Shown here: positions 7,468 through 16,681 of the stretch, piece by piece
How the letters are laid out: each line of letters begins with the position of its first letter
How positions within the stretch are numbered: position 1 is the first letter of the stretch
NCBI RefSeq assembly: GCF_001429295.1
Contig: NZ_LMJL01000007.1
Span: 689,562-745,952 of the forward strand
Origin: Flavobacterium sp. Root935
GTDB taxonomy: Bacteria; Bacteroidota; Bacteroidia; Flavobacteriales; Flavobacteriaceae
Direction: 5' to 3'
Length of the DNA stretch: 56,391 nucleotides
Program-made: the position numbers and the translations under genes
The notes under the pieces: model-generated
The model's database searches: none
The model's input: only the letters and a program-made list of their open reading frames with translations
What the model was told of the DNA's origin: nothing

Positions 7468-10287
7468 ATGGTAAAAAAATACTTAACGGCTTTAATTTTA
7501 ATGTCTTGTACTTTTGCATCGGCACAGCAGCAAGAAATAACTGTTACTGGAATCGTTATTGATGCGCGAACGCAAAATCCGCTGGAAAATGTAGTTGTGA
7601 CGATACAGAATACAGCAGTGATGCAGCTCACGTCAAAAGATGGAAAATTTGAACTTCATATATTTCCGCAAAAAGAGCAATTACTTTTGCTGAGAAACCA
7701 AGGATACAAAGATTATATTTTAAAAATCCAATCTTCAAAACAAAACATTAATCTAGGAATTTTACAGATAGAAGATACTTATTCGGATGAAGTTCCAGCT
7801 GCATTGATTACTTTGTCTGATAATGATTTTTCTGAAGATAACAGCTCCTCAGAAATGACATCTGGACTTTTACAATCTTCAAAAGATGCCTTTATGCAGG
7901 CATCTGCGTTTAATTGGGGTCAAGCTCGGTTTAGAATTCGCGGTTTAGACAGTGAAAACGGAACCATGATGCTCAACGGAATGACAATGAACAAAATCTA
8001 CGACGGAAGACCGCAGTGGAACAATTGGGGAGGCTTAAATAATGTATTGCGCAATCAAGAATTTTCTGTTGGAACGGCTGCATCAAATTATACTTTCGGT
8101 GGAATTTTAGGTACACAGCAAATAACAACTCGAGCTTCCTTATACCGAAAGGGAACATCACTTACATTTTCTGGAAGCAATACAACATACACTTGGCGTG
8201 CAATTGGAACATATGCATCTGGAATGAATTCTTCTGGCTGGGCTTATGCGGTTGCAGCTGGAAAGAGATGGGCTGATGAAGGTTATTTTGAAGGAACAAA
8301 TTTCAATGCAGATTCTTTTTTTATTAGTATCGAAAAGAAATTAACCAACAGAAATTCTCTCAATTTTACAGGCTTTTATACTCCGAATTCGCGCGGAAAA
8401 AATTCGGCAAATACAAGTGAAGTGACCAGTTTAATGGGCGAAAAGTACAATTCGTACTGGGGATTTCAGAATGGTGAAAAACGAAACGCAAGAGTTAAAA
8501 ATGTTGAAGAACCATTAGTAATGCTGAATCATTATTTTAAAATTGATGCTAAAACAAACCTGAATTCGAGCGTTATGTATCAATTTGGGAAAGTCGGAAA
8601 CAGCAGTATTGATTATCAAAATGCAGATAGTCCAGATCCCGTTTATTATAAAAAAATGCCAAGTTATTTTAGTTCGCTTTATGCGAAAGATCAAGGACAA
8701 TTTTCAGGTGAGTTTACTCCAGATTATGAAAATGCAGCAAAAAATACAATTGCACTTCTAGAAAATCCTCAGATTGATTGGGAGTCAATGTATCTTGCTA
8801 ATCAAAATCCAACGGAAAATGGTTATGAACCTGCAAAAAGTAAATATGTTCTTTATGAAGACCGAACAGACGATAAGACTTTTGCAGTAAATTCAAACTT
8901 AAACACGCAGATTACTCCAAATATTTCATTTGATGGCGGATTCACTTTCCGAAAATTAAAATCACATAATTTTCAGTATTTGCTGGATCTTTTAGGCGGA
9001 GAATATTTTGAAGATATTGATCCATTTTACAAAGGAAATCTTTCACAATCAGATTTACAGCATCCAGATCGAAAAGTTAAGAAAGGAGATATTTATGGGT
9101 ATAATTATAATTTGCTTGCTAATACTTTAGATCTTTTCACGCAGTTTAAATTTAATTATAATAAAACAGAATTTTATCTGGCACAATCATACGCAATGTC
9201 CGATTATCAAAGAGAAGGATTGTATCAAAACGGACTTTATCCAACTTCTTCACTGGGAAAAAGTGATAAGGTTAACTTTGAAAATTTTGGTTTCAAAGGC
9301 GGATTTACGTATAAAATCTCTGGAAAGCAGCTGTTGTTTTTTAATGCAGCGCATTTGACAAGAGCTCCTTCTCTTAGAAATACATTTTCAAATTCACGAT
9401 TAAATAATTCGATAGTTAATGGAATTGAAAGTGAAAATATTAGCAGTGCTGAAGCTAATTATGTTTATCGATCGCCAAAACTTAAAATGCGTTTTACGGC
9501 TTATTATACTTTAATAAAAAACACTTCAAAAATTTCTTTTTTCTATGCCGAAGGAATTTTCGATAACGGAGCAGGTTATGATGCTACAGATGCTTTTGTA
9601 AATCAGACTTTAACGCATTTAGACAAGAAAAATACTGGAGCAGAATTAAGTTTAGAATATCAATTTTCATCGACAGTAAAAGCGATTTTGTGTGCAGCCT
9701 ACGGAAATTATGTTTACAGTAGTAATCCAAACGTATCAATTACAAATGATGCAAACGCAGCAAAAGATGGAGCGCAGACTACCTTTGATTTCGGTCAGGC
9801 TTATCTTAAAAATTACAAACAGCCAGGTACTCCGCAGCAGGCTTATTCGTTTGGAATGGAATATCGCGATCCAAAATTTTGGTGGGTGGCTGCTAATGTT
9901 AATTATTTGGCAGAAAGTTATATCGATGTTTCGCCAATTTCAAGAACTTCCCAATTTTACATTAATCCAGCCAATAATTTTCCTTTCCCAGAAGCAACTT
10001 CAGAAAGGGGAAATGAATTATTGAAACAAGAAAAGTTTGATCCTGTATCATTACTAAATATTAGCGGCGGAAAGTCATGGCGCATTCGTAAAAAATATAT
10101 AGGTCTTTTTGCCAGCGTTAATAACGTTTTCAATTCAATATATAAAACTGGAGGTTTTGAACAGGCGCGGAATGCAAACTTCAGAGCTTTAAATCAAGAT
10201 ATTTCCAGCGGAACTCCATCCTTTGGTCCTAAATATTATTATGGTTACGGAAGAACTTATTTTTTAAATCTCACCATTGGATTGTAA
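7468..10287 (+). CDS. TonB-dependent outer-membrane receptor
   Basis: 939-residue receptor with a signal peptide (about 1-20, ending ASAQ), a carboxypeptidase-regulatory-like beta-sandwich (about 22-105), and a plug domain with the segment RFRIRGLDSENGTMMLNGM (about 150-170). The rest is a beta-barrel ending in an aromatic-rich strand (YFLNLTIGL). It is not a SusC: it is shorter and lacks the SusC hallmarks. It is followed 11 bases later by a DUF5689 lipoprotein, so the two are very probably one uptake unit for an unidentified ligand. The ATG at 7468 is preferred over an in-frame TTG at 7456 because it starts directly at the basic N-region of the signal peptide. Confidence 0.92.
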   Translation: MVKKYLTALILMSCTFASAQQQEITVTGIVIDARTQNPLENVVVTIQNTAVMQLTSKDGKFELHIFPQKEQLLLLRNQGYKDYILKIQSSKQNINLGILQIEDTYSDEVPAALITLSDNDFSEDNSSSEMTSGLLQSSKDAFMQASAFNWGQARFRIRGLDSENGTMMLNGMTMNKIYDGRPQWNNWGGLNNVLRNQEFSVGTAASNYTFGGILGTQQITTRASLYRKGTSLTFSGSNTTYTWRAIGTYASGMNSSGWAYAVAAGKRWADEGYFEGTNFNADSFFISIEKKLTNRNSLNFTGFYTPNSRGKNSANTSEVTSLMGEKYNSYWGFQNGEKRNARVKNVEEPLVMLNHYFKIDAKTNLNSSVMYQFGKVGNSSIDYQNADSPDPVYYKKMPSYFSSLYAKDQGQFSGEFTPDYENAAKNTIALLENPQIDWESMYLANQNPTENGYEPAKSKYVLYEDRTDDKTFAVNSNLNTQITPNISFDGGFTFRKLKSHNFQYLLDLLGGEYFEDIDPFYKGNLSQSDLQHPDRKVKKGDIYGYNYNLLANTLDLFTQFKFNYNKTEFYLAQSYAMSDYQREGLYQNGLYPTSSLGKSDKVNFENFGFKGGFTYKISGKQLLFFNAAHLTRAPSLRNTFSNSRLNNSIVNGIESENISSAEANYVYRSPKLKMRFTAYYTLIKNTSKISFFYAEGIFDNGAGYDATDAFVNQTLTHLDKKNTGAELSLEYQFSSTVKAILCAAYGNYVYSSNPNVSITNDANAAKDGAQTTFDFGQAYLKNYKQPGTPQQAYSFGMEYRDPKFWWVAANVNYLAESYIDVSPISRTSQFYINPANNFPFPEATSERGNELLKQEKFDPVSLLNISGGKSWRIRKKYIGLFASVNNVFNSIYKTGGFEQARNANFRALNQDISSGTPSFGPKYYYGYGRTYFLNLTIGL

Positions 10288-10298
10288 ATCAAAATCTC

Positions 10299-11648
10299 AT
10301 GAAAAACATATTTTTAAATTCATTTTTTGGAATATCATTATTTATCATCACGAGCTGCAGTACCGAAGTCGAAATGCCGAAATTGGTTTGCACACAGCCA
10401 GATTTCGTAGTAAATAAGACTGTAGAAAAAGTGTATGAACTTTCAAATAATACAGCCAAACAATATTTGTACGATGATATTATTGAAGCGTATGTAGTTT
10501 CCAGTGACGAAGGCGGTAATTTTTTTAAGACGATTTCATTGCAGACAATTGCTGCTGCAAAAACTCCAGCAATTGGTTTTAGCGTTCCCATAGATGCATC
10601 AAATACTTATATTGATTATCGCGTTGGAAATAAAGTATATGTAAAACTTAAAAACCAATTTACAGATTTATATTATGGCGGATTAAGAATTGGAAGTTTA
10701 TATGTAAGTAATGCCGGCGATCCAACAATTGGCAGGATTTCTCAAAATGATTATAAAAATGTGCTGAATGCTTCCTGTACAATAATTGATGAAAATACTT
10801 TGGTTGAATCACTTTCTGTAGAAGAGGCACTTAAGGATAATAAATTGAACACATTAATAGAATTAAATAATGTCGAATTTACAGAGGCGGCATTAGGACG
10901 TCATTATTTTGAAGAATCAAATAATGTGGGCGGATCTACAAATTGGAATCTGCGAGATAAAACAGGAAACCAAATTATTTTTAGAACCAGCAGTTATGCA
11001 AAATTTGCAGATCATTTTGTGCCAGAAGGAAGTGGAAAAGTAAGAGGGATTCTGACCAAATTTGGCACTGATTATCAATTGATGGTAAGATACGAAAGTG
11101 ACATTGATATGAATGGAAAAAGGAATGTCCCGTTTTTTGCAGAAGATTTTCAGTCCGTTAAAAACAATGTAAATTTTGTTTTGCCTGGCTGGAGCAATAT
11201 CGTAGAAAAAGCCACTAAACTTTGGAAGAGTGTGGTATATTCCGGAAATGGGTATGCAGAGTTTAATACTACAAGCACGACGGCAGCCGAAAATATTGCA
11301 TGGCTGGTTTCTCCTAAAATTAATTTAGCAGGATATAAAAATGCGGTATTTTCGTTTAGAAGTGCACAGCATGATTTAAAAATGGATTCGCCTTTAAATA
11401 CGTTAGAAATTTATGTTTCAACCAATTTTGATGGTTCGAATGTTACCAAGGCAAAATGGACAAAATTAGAAGCTAAAGTTCCTTCTTTAGCAACACCAAC
11501 ACGTGAATTTATAAGCTCTGGAGGAATTGATCTCTCGGCGTATTCTGGAAATATTCATATTGCATTTAAATACATCGGTTCTGGAAAAGATAAAACTTTA
11601 AACGGCGCTTTTATGGTTGATGATATTAAGATTTTTGGAGAAAAATAG
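10299..11648 (+). CDS. DUF5689 domain lipoprotein, partner of the TonB receptor
   Basis: 449 residues with a lipoprotein signal peptide and lipidation cysteine at residue 20 (ITSCSTEVE); acidic residues soon after the Cys suit surface display. An N-terminal DUF5689-like region (about 30-280) contains the segment EAYVVSSDEGGNFFKTI, suggestive of an OB-like fold. A C-terminal jelly-roll, choice-of-anchor-J-like domain (about 285-449) contains WLVSPKINLAGY and ends MVDDIKIFGEK. It starts 11 bases after the receptor stop, so it is likely co-transcribed and translated with it. By analogy with SusCD it may be the extracellular ligand-binding lid, but the ligand is unknown and that role is inference. 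Confidence 0.82.
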   Translation: MKNIFLNSFFGISLFIITSCSTEVEMPKLVCTQPDFVVNKTVEKVYELSNNTAKQYLYDDIIEAYVVSSDEGGNFFKTISLQTIAAAKTPAIGFSVPIDASNTYIDYRVGNKVYVKLKNQFTDLYYGGLRIGSLYVSNAGDPTIGRISQNDYKNVLNASCTIIDENTLVESLSVEEALKDNKLNTLIELNNVEFTEAALGRHYFEESNNVGGSTNWNLRDKTGNQIIFRTSSYAKFADHFVPEGSGKVRGILTKFGTDYQLMVRYESDIDMNGKRNVPFFAEDFQSVKNNVNFVLPGWSNIVEKATKLWKSVVYSGNGYAEFNTTSTTAAENIAWLVSPKINLAGYKNAVFSFRSAQHDLKMDSPLNTLEIYVSTNFDGSNVTKAKWTKLEAKVPSLATPTREFISSGGIDLSAYSGNIHIAFKYIGSGKDKTLNGAFMVDDIKIFGEK

Positions 11649-11784
11649 GACGTAATTTTTAAATTCAAAATTAAATAGTTGATTTTTAGAGCTTTATTTA
11701 AAAGTTTGTAGTTTTCGTATTTCAAATTCCTGAAATTTAATTGAATTTTGTATTTTGGTCATCCCAAATCAATACAAATATCTC

Positions 11785-12645
11785 ATGAAAACCTACTTTC
11801 TTGCCATCTTGATGATGGTTTTTCCATGTTTACTGCATAGTCAGGACGCTCCTGTTAAATTGAAGCAGATCAATATTGTTAAAACAAATTACCAAAACTC
11901 TAAAGACGGTGAAATTGTAAATAAAACAATGGTCTTTAAAGATGGTAAACTTCAAACCGTAACAACTTCAGACGTTGTACAGCATTTCTTTTACAACAAA
12001 AATGGTTTGCTTGATATGACTGTTAAGGATAAGGTTGGAAGCGACTGGAAAGAAGTCGTAAATTATACTTATGATGCTGACAACAATATTACAAAGTTTG
12101 TCAAAAAATATCAAGAAGGACCAAATTATATTACTAAAGTGGTTTCATTTGTTTATGAAGGTGCAAGGATTAAAGTTACTACAAAAAAGAGCACGAATCA
12201 CCAGAATTTAGTAGATGATATCGAATATCTTGTTGAAAACGGAATCATTGTAAGACGTACTTCACGCGATAGAAATAAACAAATTATTGGAAAACTTGAA
12301 TACGTTTATGTAAACGATAATGTATCTAAACACAAAGGATTGGTTGGAGATAAAATTTCTAAGACCTACACTTACGATGATAAAAAATCGGTGGATCAAT
12401 TAATTGTTCAAAGCTTGTTTGGTGATAATTACAAAGTAATTGTACCAATGATTTCTTACCATGAAGACGAATTTGCCTTTGAATCGATTTCATACAATAA
12501 TGAAATGAATTTTAGTCCTTCGTCTACAGCTTTAGTAGCGGTAAGCAGAAAATACAAATACAACAAACTAAACTTTCCGATTTCTTGTTCGCAAATTGAA
12601 GAAAACGGAATTGTAAAAACAGAAAAAACGTTTATTTACGAGTAA
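11785..12645 (+). CDS. Hypothetical secreted protein
   Basis: 286 residues from the ATG at 11785, beginning with a clear signal peptide (MKTYFLAILMMVFPCLLHSQ). The mature part is rich in Lys, Asn and Tyr and contains repeated beta-hairpin-like segments (YTYDADNNITKF, FVYEGARIKV, KYKYNKLNF) that resemble weak YD/RHS-type strands. I know of no characterised family. An in-frame TTG at 11755 would add ten residues ahead of the signal peptide and is less likely. A strong hairpin terminator follows. It is probably periplasmic or outer-membrane associated. Confidence 0.75.
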   Translation: MKTYFLAILMMVFPCLLHSQDAPVKLKQINIVKTNYQNSKDGEIVNKTMVFKDGKLQTVTTSDVVQHFFYNKNGLLDMTVKDKVGSDWKEVVNYTYDADNNITKFVKKYQEGPNYITKVVSFVYEGARIKVTTKKSTNHQNLVDDIEYLVENGIIVRRTSRDRNKQIIGKLEYVYVNDNVSKHKGLVGDKISKTYTYDDKKSVDQLIVQSLFGDNYKVIVPMISYHEDEFAFESISYNNEMNFSPSSTALVAVSRKYKYNKLNFPISCSQIEENGIVKTEKTFIYE

Positions 12646-12670
12646 ATATTTCAAATTTAGAAATTATTCA

Positions 12671-12716
12671 AAATGGAATTTTGTTGAGGTAAGCTTAACA
12701 GAATTCCATTTTTTTA
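12671..12716 (+). terminator. Rho-independent terminator after the secreted protein gene
   Basis: AAATGGAATT (12671-12680) pairs perfectly with AATTCCATTT (12702-12711). An inner TTGTT/AACA pairing extends the stem, and a run of T follows. Confidence 0.75.
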
Positions 12717-12769
12717 TAATTTGCTGTAAAAGCAATTTTAGATATAAATTTAAAAACGAAATTGTATAA

Positions 12770-12799
12770 TTGATTGTAGCTTACAAATGATTAAATTTG
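12770..12799 (+). promoter_or_regulatory. Promoter of hflX
   Basis: TTG at 12770-12772, 19 bases, then TAAATTTG at 12792-12799. This is a full match to the Bacteroidota -33/-7 promoter, and the ATG follows 16 bases after the -7 box. Confidence 0.65.
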
Positions 12800-12815
12800 C
12801 AACTTATTCAAGACT

Positions 12816-14054
12816 ATGTTAGAAAAAGAAGTTATAAATTTTGAGAGAACAGTAATTGTTGGAATTGTTACTCAAAATCAAAGTGAAGAAAAACTAAATG
12901 AATATTTGGACGAATTAGAGTTTTTGACATTTACCGCAGGAGGTGAAGTTATTAAACGCTTTTCGCAGAAAATGGAACGTCCGAATCCGAAGACTTTCGT
13001 GGGTACGGGAAAAATTGATGACATCAATCTTTTTGTAAAAGAAAACAAAATATCGACAGTAATTTTTGATGATGAATTAACGCCTTCACAGCAAAAAAAT
13101 ATTTCGAGAATTATTGATTGTAAAATTCTGGATAGAACCAATTTGATTCTGGATATTTTTGCGCAGCGAGCTGAAACTTCATATGCAAGAACTCAGGTAG
13201 AATTGGCTCAATGTCAGTACTTACTTCCAAGACTTTCTGGTTTATGGACACACCTTGAGCGTCAAAAAGGGGGTATTGGTATGCGTGGACCTGGAGAAAC
13301 AGAGATCGAAACCGACAGACGTATTGTGCGTGACAGAATTTCGTTGTTGAAAGATAAAATCAAAACCATTGACAAGCAAATGAGCATTCAGCGTAGTAAT
13401 CGCGGTGCGATGGTTCGTGTGGCTTTGGTTGGTTACACAAACGTTGGGAAATCGACTTTGATGAATGCAATTGGTAAAAGTGATGTTTTTGTTGAGAACA
13501 AATTGTTTGCAACTTTGGATACTACAGTTCGAAAAGTGGTGATTAAAAACTTACCATTTTTGCTTTCAGATACTGTTGGTTTTATTCGAAAACTGCCAAC
13601 CCAATTGGTTGATTCTTTTAAAAGTACACTAGATGAGGTTCGTGAAGCAGATTTGCTTTTGCATGTTGTAGATATTTCACATCCTGATTTTGAGGATCAT
13701 ATAGAATCTGTAAACAAAACGTTGCAGGAAATTAAAAGTAATGATAAGCCAACGATCATGGTTTTCAATAAAATCGATGCTTACCGTCATCTCACTATTG
13801 AAGAAGATGATTTAATTACCGAAAGAACCCGCAAACATTATACACTCGAAGAATGGAAACAAACTTGGATGAATGATGTAGGAGAAGGCAAAGCTTTATT
13901 TATCTCAGCAAGAGAAAAAGAAAACTTTGAAGAATTTAGAGAAACGGTTTATGAAGCTGTTCGACAAATTCATATTACTCGTTTTCCTTATAATAAATTT
14001 TTGTATCCAGATTATAAGGATGCGATTGAGAAGGAAGAAGAAAATGAAGAATAA
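12816..14054 (+). CDS. hflX: GTPase HflX
   Basis: 412-residue ribosome-associated GTPase. The N-terminal HflX domain (about 1-190) contains the glycine-rich GMRGPGETEIETDRR segment. The G domain has G1 GYTNVGKST, G3 DTVGFIRKLP and G4 NKID. The C-terminal stretch is acidic. In characterised relatives HflX binds the 50S subunit and splits stalled ribosomes after heat or antibiotic stress. Length and motifs are complete. It is monocistronic: a strong promoter lies just upstream, and downstream is a nested inverted repeat shared with the convergent DUF3078 gene. Confidence 0.96.
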   Translation: MLEKEVINFERTVIVGIVTQNQSEEKLNEYLDELEFLTFTAGGEVIKRFSQKMERPNPKTFVGTGKIDDINLFVKENKISTVIFDDELTPSQQKNISRIIDCKILDRTNLILDIFAQRAETSYARTQVELAQCQYLLPRLSGLWTHLERQKGGIGMRGPGETEIETDRRIVRDRISLLKDKIKTIDKQMSIQRSNRGAMVRVALVGYTNVGKSTLMNAIGKSDVFVENKLFATLDTTVRKVVIKNLPFLLSDTVGFIRKLPTQLVDSFKSTLDEVREADLLLHVVDISHPDFEDHIESVNKTLQEIKSNDKPTIMVFNKIDAYRHLTIEEDDLITERTRKHYTLEEWKQTWMNDVGEGKALFISAREKENFEEFRETVYEAVRQIHITRFPYNKFLYPDYKDAIEKEEENEE

Positions 14055-14060
14055 TAAATT

Positions 14061-14200
14061 TTTTACCGCAAAGAGCGTTAAGATTTTTATATTATAGTAT
14101 CATAAAAAACAAAGTTCGCAAAGCTAAATAACATCCAGCTTTGCGAATTTTTATTATATAAAATTGAGCTTTGAAAAAACTTTGCCTCTTTGCGGTAAAA
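14061..14200. repeat. Nested inverted repeat, family B (CGCAAAG type), copy 1
   Basis: Outer arms TTTTACCGCAAAGAG (14061-14075) and CTCTTTGCGGTAAAA (14186-14200) match perfectly. An inner perfect pair is TTCGCAAAGCT (14115-14125) and AGCTTTGCGAA (14138-14148). The element lies between the convergent hflX and DUF3078 genes, where it could act as a two-way transcription stop. Confidence 0.8.
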
Positions 14201-14220
14201 TATAATAAGGACTTTATAGA

Positions 14221-15171
14221 TTAAAATCCGAAGTTAACTCCTAAACCAAATACTTCTCGAGTTTGGAGACCTTCAAAAGCGTTATCATCGTAAATTGCTT
14301 GGAATGCTAAGTTAGCAGATAAGAATTTGTTTATTTTCATTATGATATTCAAAGAATAATTGATATCAACATTTTGAGGATCTTCTAAATAATTAGAGTA
14401 TAAATTCAATGTGTTTTCTGCAGTTACATTGGTCATAATAGCCAATTTGTAATAAAGTGAAGCATAAAAACCTAGTTCATAGCGCATTGTTTTGCCTTCG
14501 TCAACTCCAAAATAATCGCCATCTACATAAGGCAGACCTGTAAATCTATCAATTCCGCTTGTATAAGCATTGTCTACAAAAGTGAATTTTGAAGTAAGCG
14601 GTGCAAAATTTATTTTCAGATTTTCATCTTTAGACCAATAAATACCAGGTCCAGTAGTTAGATATCCAGGTGACATGAATTTAGTCTGCTCAGTTCTAAT
14701 TTCTTTTCCGTTAGCATTCTGACCGTAAATATAACCCGTTGTAAATTGCGTTCTAAAGTTTAAAAAGAAAGAGTAGTACCACTCGCCAAAAGCTCTTTTC
14801 CCTACAATTGAATTAAACTCTAATCGGTCATCGGTTTTTTTTCCGAAGTCGGTATTTTTAGTTTGTAAAAGTCCGTAAGAAGCAAGGATTTTATTATCCC
14901 AGGTTACATCGTCTTTTTTATAATTAAAGTCATAGTTTATTCCTAAAGTTCCAGAAAAACTATCTTCACCACCAGCGATCCAGTTGTTGAAGCTTGATTG
15001 GTTTAACAAAAGAGATACTGTTCCTTTTGCTTTCCAGCCTTCTCCTTCAATAGTATCATTAATTTTTTTTACTGCTTTTTCGGTATTCTGAATTAATTCT
15101 TTTTCTGAATTTTGTGCCTGAACAATAGCAAAGTTCGCTAAAATGCATAGTAATAACGCCAGCTTTCTCAT
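14221..15171 (-). CDS. DUF3078 outer-membrane-like protein
   Basis: 316 residues with a signal peptide (about 1-19, ending VQAQ). The rest consists of alternating hydrophobic/aromatic beta-strands (KGTVSLLLNQSSFNNW, then many Tyr/Phe-rich strands), ending GLGVNFGF with a terminal Phe as in outer-membrane beta-barrels. This matches the Bacteroidota DUF3078 family, whose function is unknown. It lies at the end of the SUF region but has its own -7 box (15196-15203), so membership of the suf operon is doubtful. Confidence 0.85.
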   Translation of the reverse strand: MRKLALLLCILANFAIVQAQNSEKELIQNTEKAVKKINDTIEGEGWKAKGTVSLLLNQSSFNNWIAGGEDSFSGTLGINYDFNYKKDDVTWDNKILASYGLLQTKNTDFGKKTDDRLEFNSIVGKRAFGEWYYSFFLNFRTQFTTGYIYGQNANGKEIRTEQTKFMSPGYLTTGPGIYWSKDENLKINFAPLTSKFTFVDNAYTSGIDRFTGLPYVDGDYFGVDEGKTMRYELGFYASLYYKLAIMTNVTAENTLNLYSNYLEDPQNVDINYSLNIIMKINKFLSANLAFQAIYDDNAFEGLQTREVFGLGVNFGF

Positions 15172-15195
15172 GGTTGTTTAGTTTAAGTGTATTAT

Positions 15196-15203
15196 CAAAT
15201 ATA
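15196..15203 (-). promoter_or_regulatory. -7 element upstream of the DUF3078 gene
   Basis: TATATTTG on the minus strand, 24 bases before the ATG. No matching -33 TTG at 17-23 bases. Confidence 0.4.
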
Positions 15204-15248
15204 CTAAAAACCAATTGAAACTAGATAATTATCGCTTGTAATTGCAGG

Positions 15249-15758
15249 TTATTTCTTAGATTCTTTGTATAAAGGTACTGCAGAGCATGCTTCGCCATAC
15301 ATTATGCTGCGAGCAAATGGCTGTAAATAATTTGCAGCTAAAATATAAGCACGCATAGGAACGGGTTTTCTAGAACAGCCTTTTACAATTACGGGTTTGC
15401 TTTTGTAAACAGAATAATCAATTTTACTTAAAATCTCTTCGTAAAGACTTGCATCTAGATCTTCGATTGTTCCGTTAACTACTTTTTTGGCATACGGAGC
15501 TAAATGAACACTAACCAGAATTAATGCCCAAGCTGGAATAATAGCATCTGTACTGCAATGTACAGCAACATATTGATCCTGATATTGCGACCAATCATGA
15601 TTTTTCAGGTGCTCTCTAAAGTCTTTTTCTTTCAATAAAAATCCTTCCAAAAGCCATTGCGAAATGTCAATCTGCACACGCATTCCTTTTGGATAATAAT
15701 CCTCTAAATCAAAAACTTCTAAAGCACTATTGGCAACTTTATTGATAATTTCTTCCAT
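15249..15758 (-). CDS. DUF2480 family protein
   Basis: 169 residues, soluble, no signal peptide; a match to the Bacteroidota DUF2480 family of unknown function. The conserved look is in the central segment around VAVHCSTDAIIPAWALILV and a C-terminal KGCSRKPVP, which carries a cysteine. The start is set at the ATG at 15758. A longer reading frame runs to 15797, but those extra codons lie inside a family C inverted repeat and are not coding-like. Repeated association with sufE/sufT-like genes in Bacteroidota suggests an Fe-S-related role, but that is inference. Confidence 0.82.
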   Translation of the reverse strand: MEEIINKVANSALEVFDLEDYYPKGMRVQIDISQWLLEGFLLKEKDFREHLKNHDWSQYQDQYVAVHCSTDAIIPAWALILVSVHLAPYAKKVVNGTIEDLDASLYEEILSKIDYSVYKSKPVIVKGCSRKPVPMRAYILAANYLQPFARSIMYGEACSAVPLYKESKK

Positions 15759-15769
15759 GTGAAAAGTTA

Positions 15770-15835
15770 GTTTCAAGTTTGAGGTTTCAAGTTCCAAGTT
15801 GAGTAACCTGAAACTTTAAACCTGAAACCTGAAAC
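15770..15835. repeat. Inverted repeat, family C (GTTTCAGGTTTC type), compact copy
   Basis: 66-base element with inverted ends GTTTCAAGTTT and AAACCTGAAAC (10 of 11 pair), made of short GTTTCAAG/GTTTCAGG units. It lies between the DUF59 stop and the DUF2480 start. It looks like a gene-less version of the element that brackets the four-helix-bundle gene at 21532-22025. Confidence 0.7.
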
Positions 15836-15843
15836 AAATATTT

Positions 15844-16167
15844 TTAAAGCATTCCTAATTCTAATTTCGCTTCTTCGCTCATTAAATCTTTACTCCAAGG
15901 TGGATCAAAAGTAATTTCTACTTCAACATCTTTAATGTGCTCGATTGTTTTTACTTTCTCTTCAACTTCGCGTGGTAAACTTTCTGCAACTGGGCAGTTT
16001 GGAGAAGTTAAAGTCATTAGAATTTTTACTTCGTAATCTGTGTTTACCATTACGTCATAAATTAATCCTAACTCGTAAATATCAACAGGGATCTCAGGAT
16101 CGTAAATTCCTTTTAAAATTCTTACGATTGATTCTCCTAATTCGTTTGTGTCTATTTCTTGTTCCAT
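15844..16167 (-). CDS. SufT-like DUF59 (MIP18 family) Fe-S assembly protein
   Basis: 107 residues spanning one DUF59 domain, with the diagnostic SPNCPVAESLPREVEEKV segment (cysteine at about residue 59) and the opening KGIYDPEIPVDIYELGLIY. Such proteins (SufT, PaaD, MIP18) help deliver Fe-S clusters to target proteins. The location, two genes after sufS and next to sufE in the same direction, supports a SufT role. Length is normal for a single-domain member. A family A inverted repeat separates it from sufE. Confidence 0.9.
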   Translation of the reverse strand: MEQEIDTNELGESIVRILKGIYDPEIPVDIYELGLIYDVMVNTDYEVKILMTLTSPNCPVAESLPREVEEKVKTIEHIKDVEVEITFDPPWSKDLMSEEAKLELGML

Positions 16168-16184
16168 TGTTTTTATTTGTTTTT

Positions 16185-16245
16185 TGCCACGAATTTCACA
16201 AATTTCCCGAATTAAAATTTGTGTTAATTCGTGAAATTCGTGGCA
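16185..16245. repeat. Intergenic inverted repeat, family A, copy 2
   Basis: Arms TGCCACGAATTTCAC (16185-16199) and GTGAAATTCGTGGCA (16231-16245) are perfect complements over 15 bases. It sits between sufE and the SufT-like gene, within what is otherwise one operon. Confidence 0.85.
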
Positions 16246-16253
16246 GAAGAAAT

Positions 16254-16679
16254 TTAATTTTTGTTTTTTGAATCAAATGCTAAAGCATACATTTTGATGT
16301 TTTTAATCATCGAAACCAAACCGTTAGCACGTGTTGCTGATAAATGCTCTTTTAGACCTATTTCATCAATAAAATCTACATCAGCTTCTAGAATGTCTTT
16401 TGCTTTTTGATTAGAGAAAGCACGAATTAAAATTGCAATTATTCCTTTAGTCAAAATAGCGTCGCTGTCTGCCGTGAAAACAATTTTATCGTCTTGTTCT
16501 TCACCTTGTAACCAAACTTTTGACTGGCATCCTTTAATTAAATTCTCATCGGTTTTATATTCTTCTTTAATCAGCGGAAGCGTTTTTCCGAGCTCGATGA
16601 TGTATTCATAACGCTGCATCCAGTCGTCGAACATTGAGAATTCATCTATTATCTCGTTTTGTATTTCTTTTATTGTCAT
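16254..16679 (-). CDS. sufE: SufE sulfur acceptor
   Basis: 141 residues, normal SufE length. The sulfur-accepting cysteine is residue 51 in GCQSKVW, and the C-terminal ATRANGLVSMI region is typical. SufE takes persulfide from the cysteine desulfurase SufS (17122-18336) and passes it to the SufBCD scaffold. It lies immediately downstream of a small lipoprotein gene (2 bases between them) and in the same direction as sufS, consistent with one transcript. Confidence 0.94.
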   Translation of the reverse strand: MTIKEIQNEIIDEFSMFDDWMQRYEYIIELGKTLPLIKEEYKTDENLIKGCQSKVWLQGEEQDDKIVFTADSDAILTKGIIAILIRAFSNQKAKDILEADVDFIDEIGLKEHLSATRANGLVSMIKNIKMYALAFDSKNKN

Positions 16680-16681
16680 AA

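Noticed and set aside
9692..10024. 110-codon ORF in another frame of the TonB receptor
   Set aside because: It is fully inside the receptor coding region, and the receptor frame is clearly the real one (barrel strands and conserved C-terminus).
15759..15797. Longer start for DUF2480
   Set aside because: The extra codons lie mostly within a family C inverted repeat, and the ATG at 15758 matches the expected N-terminus.
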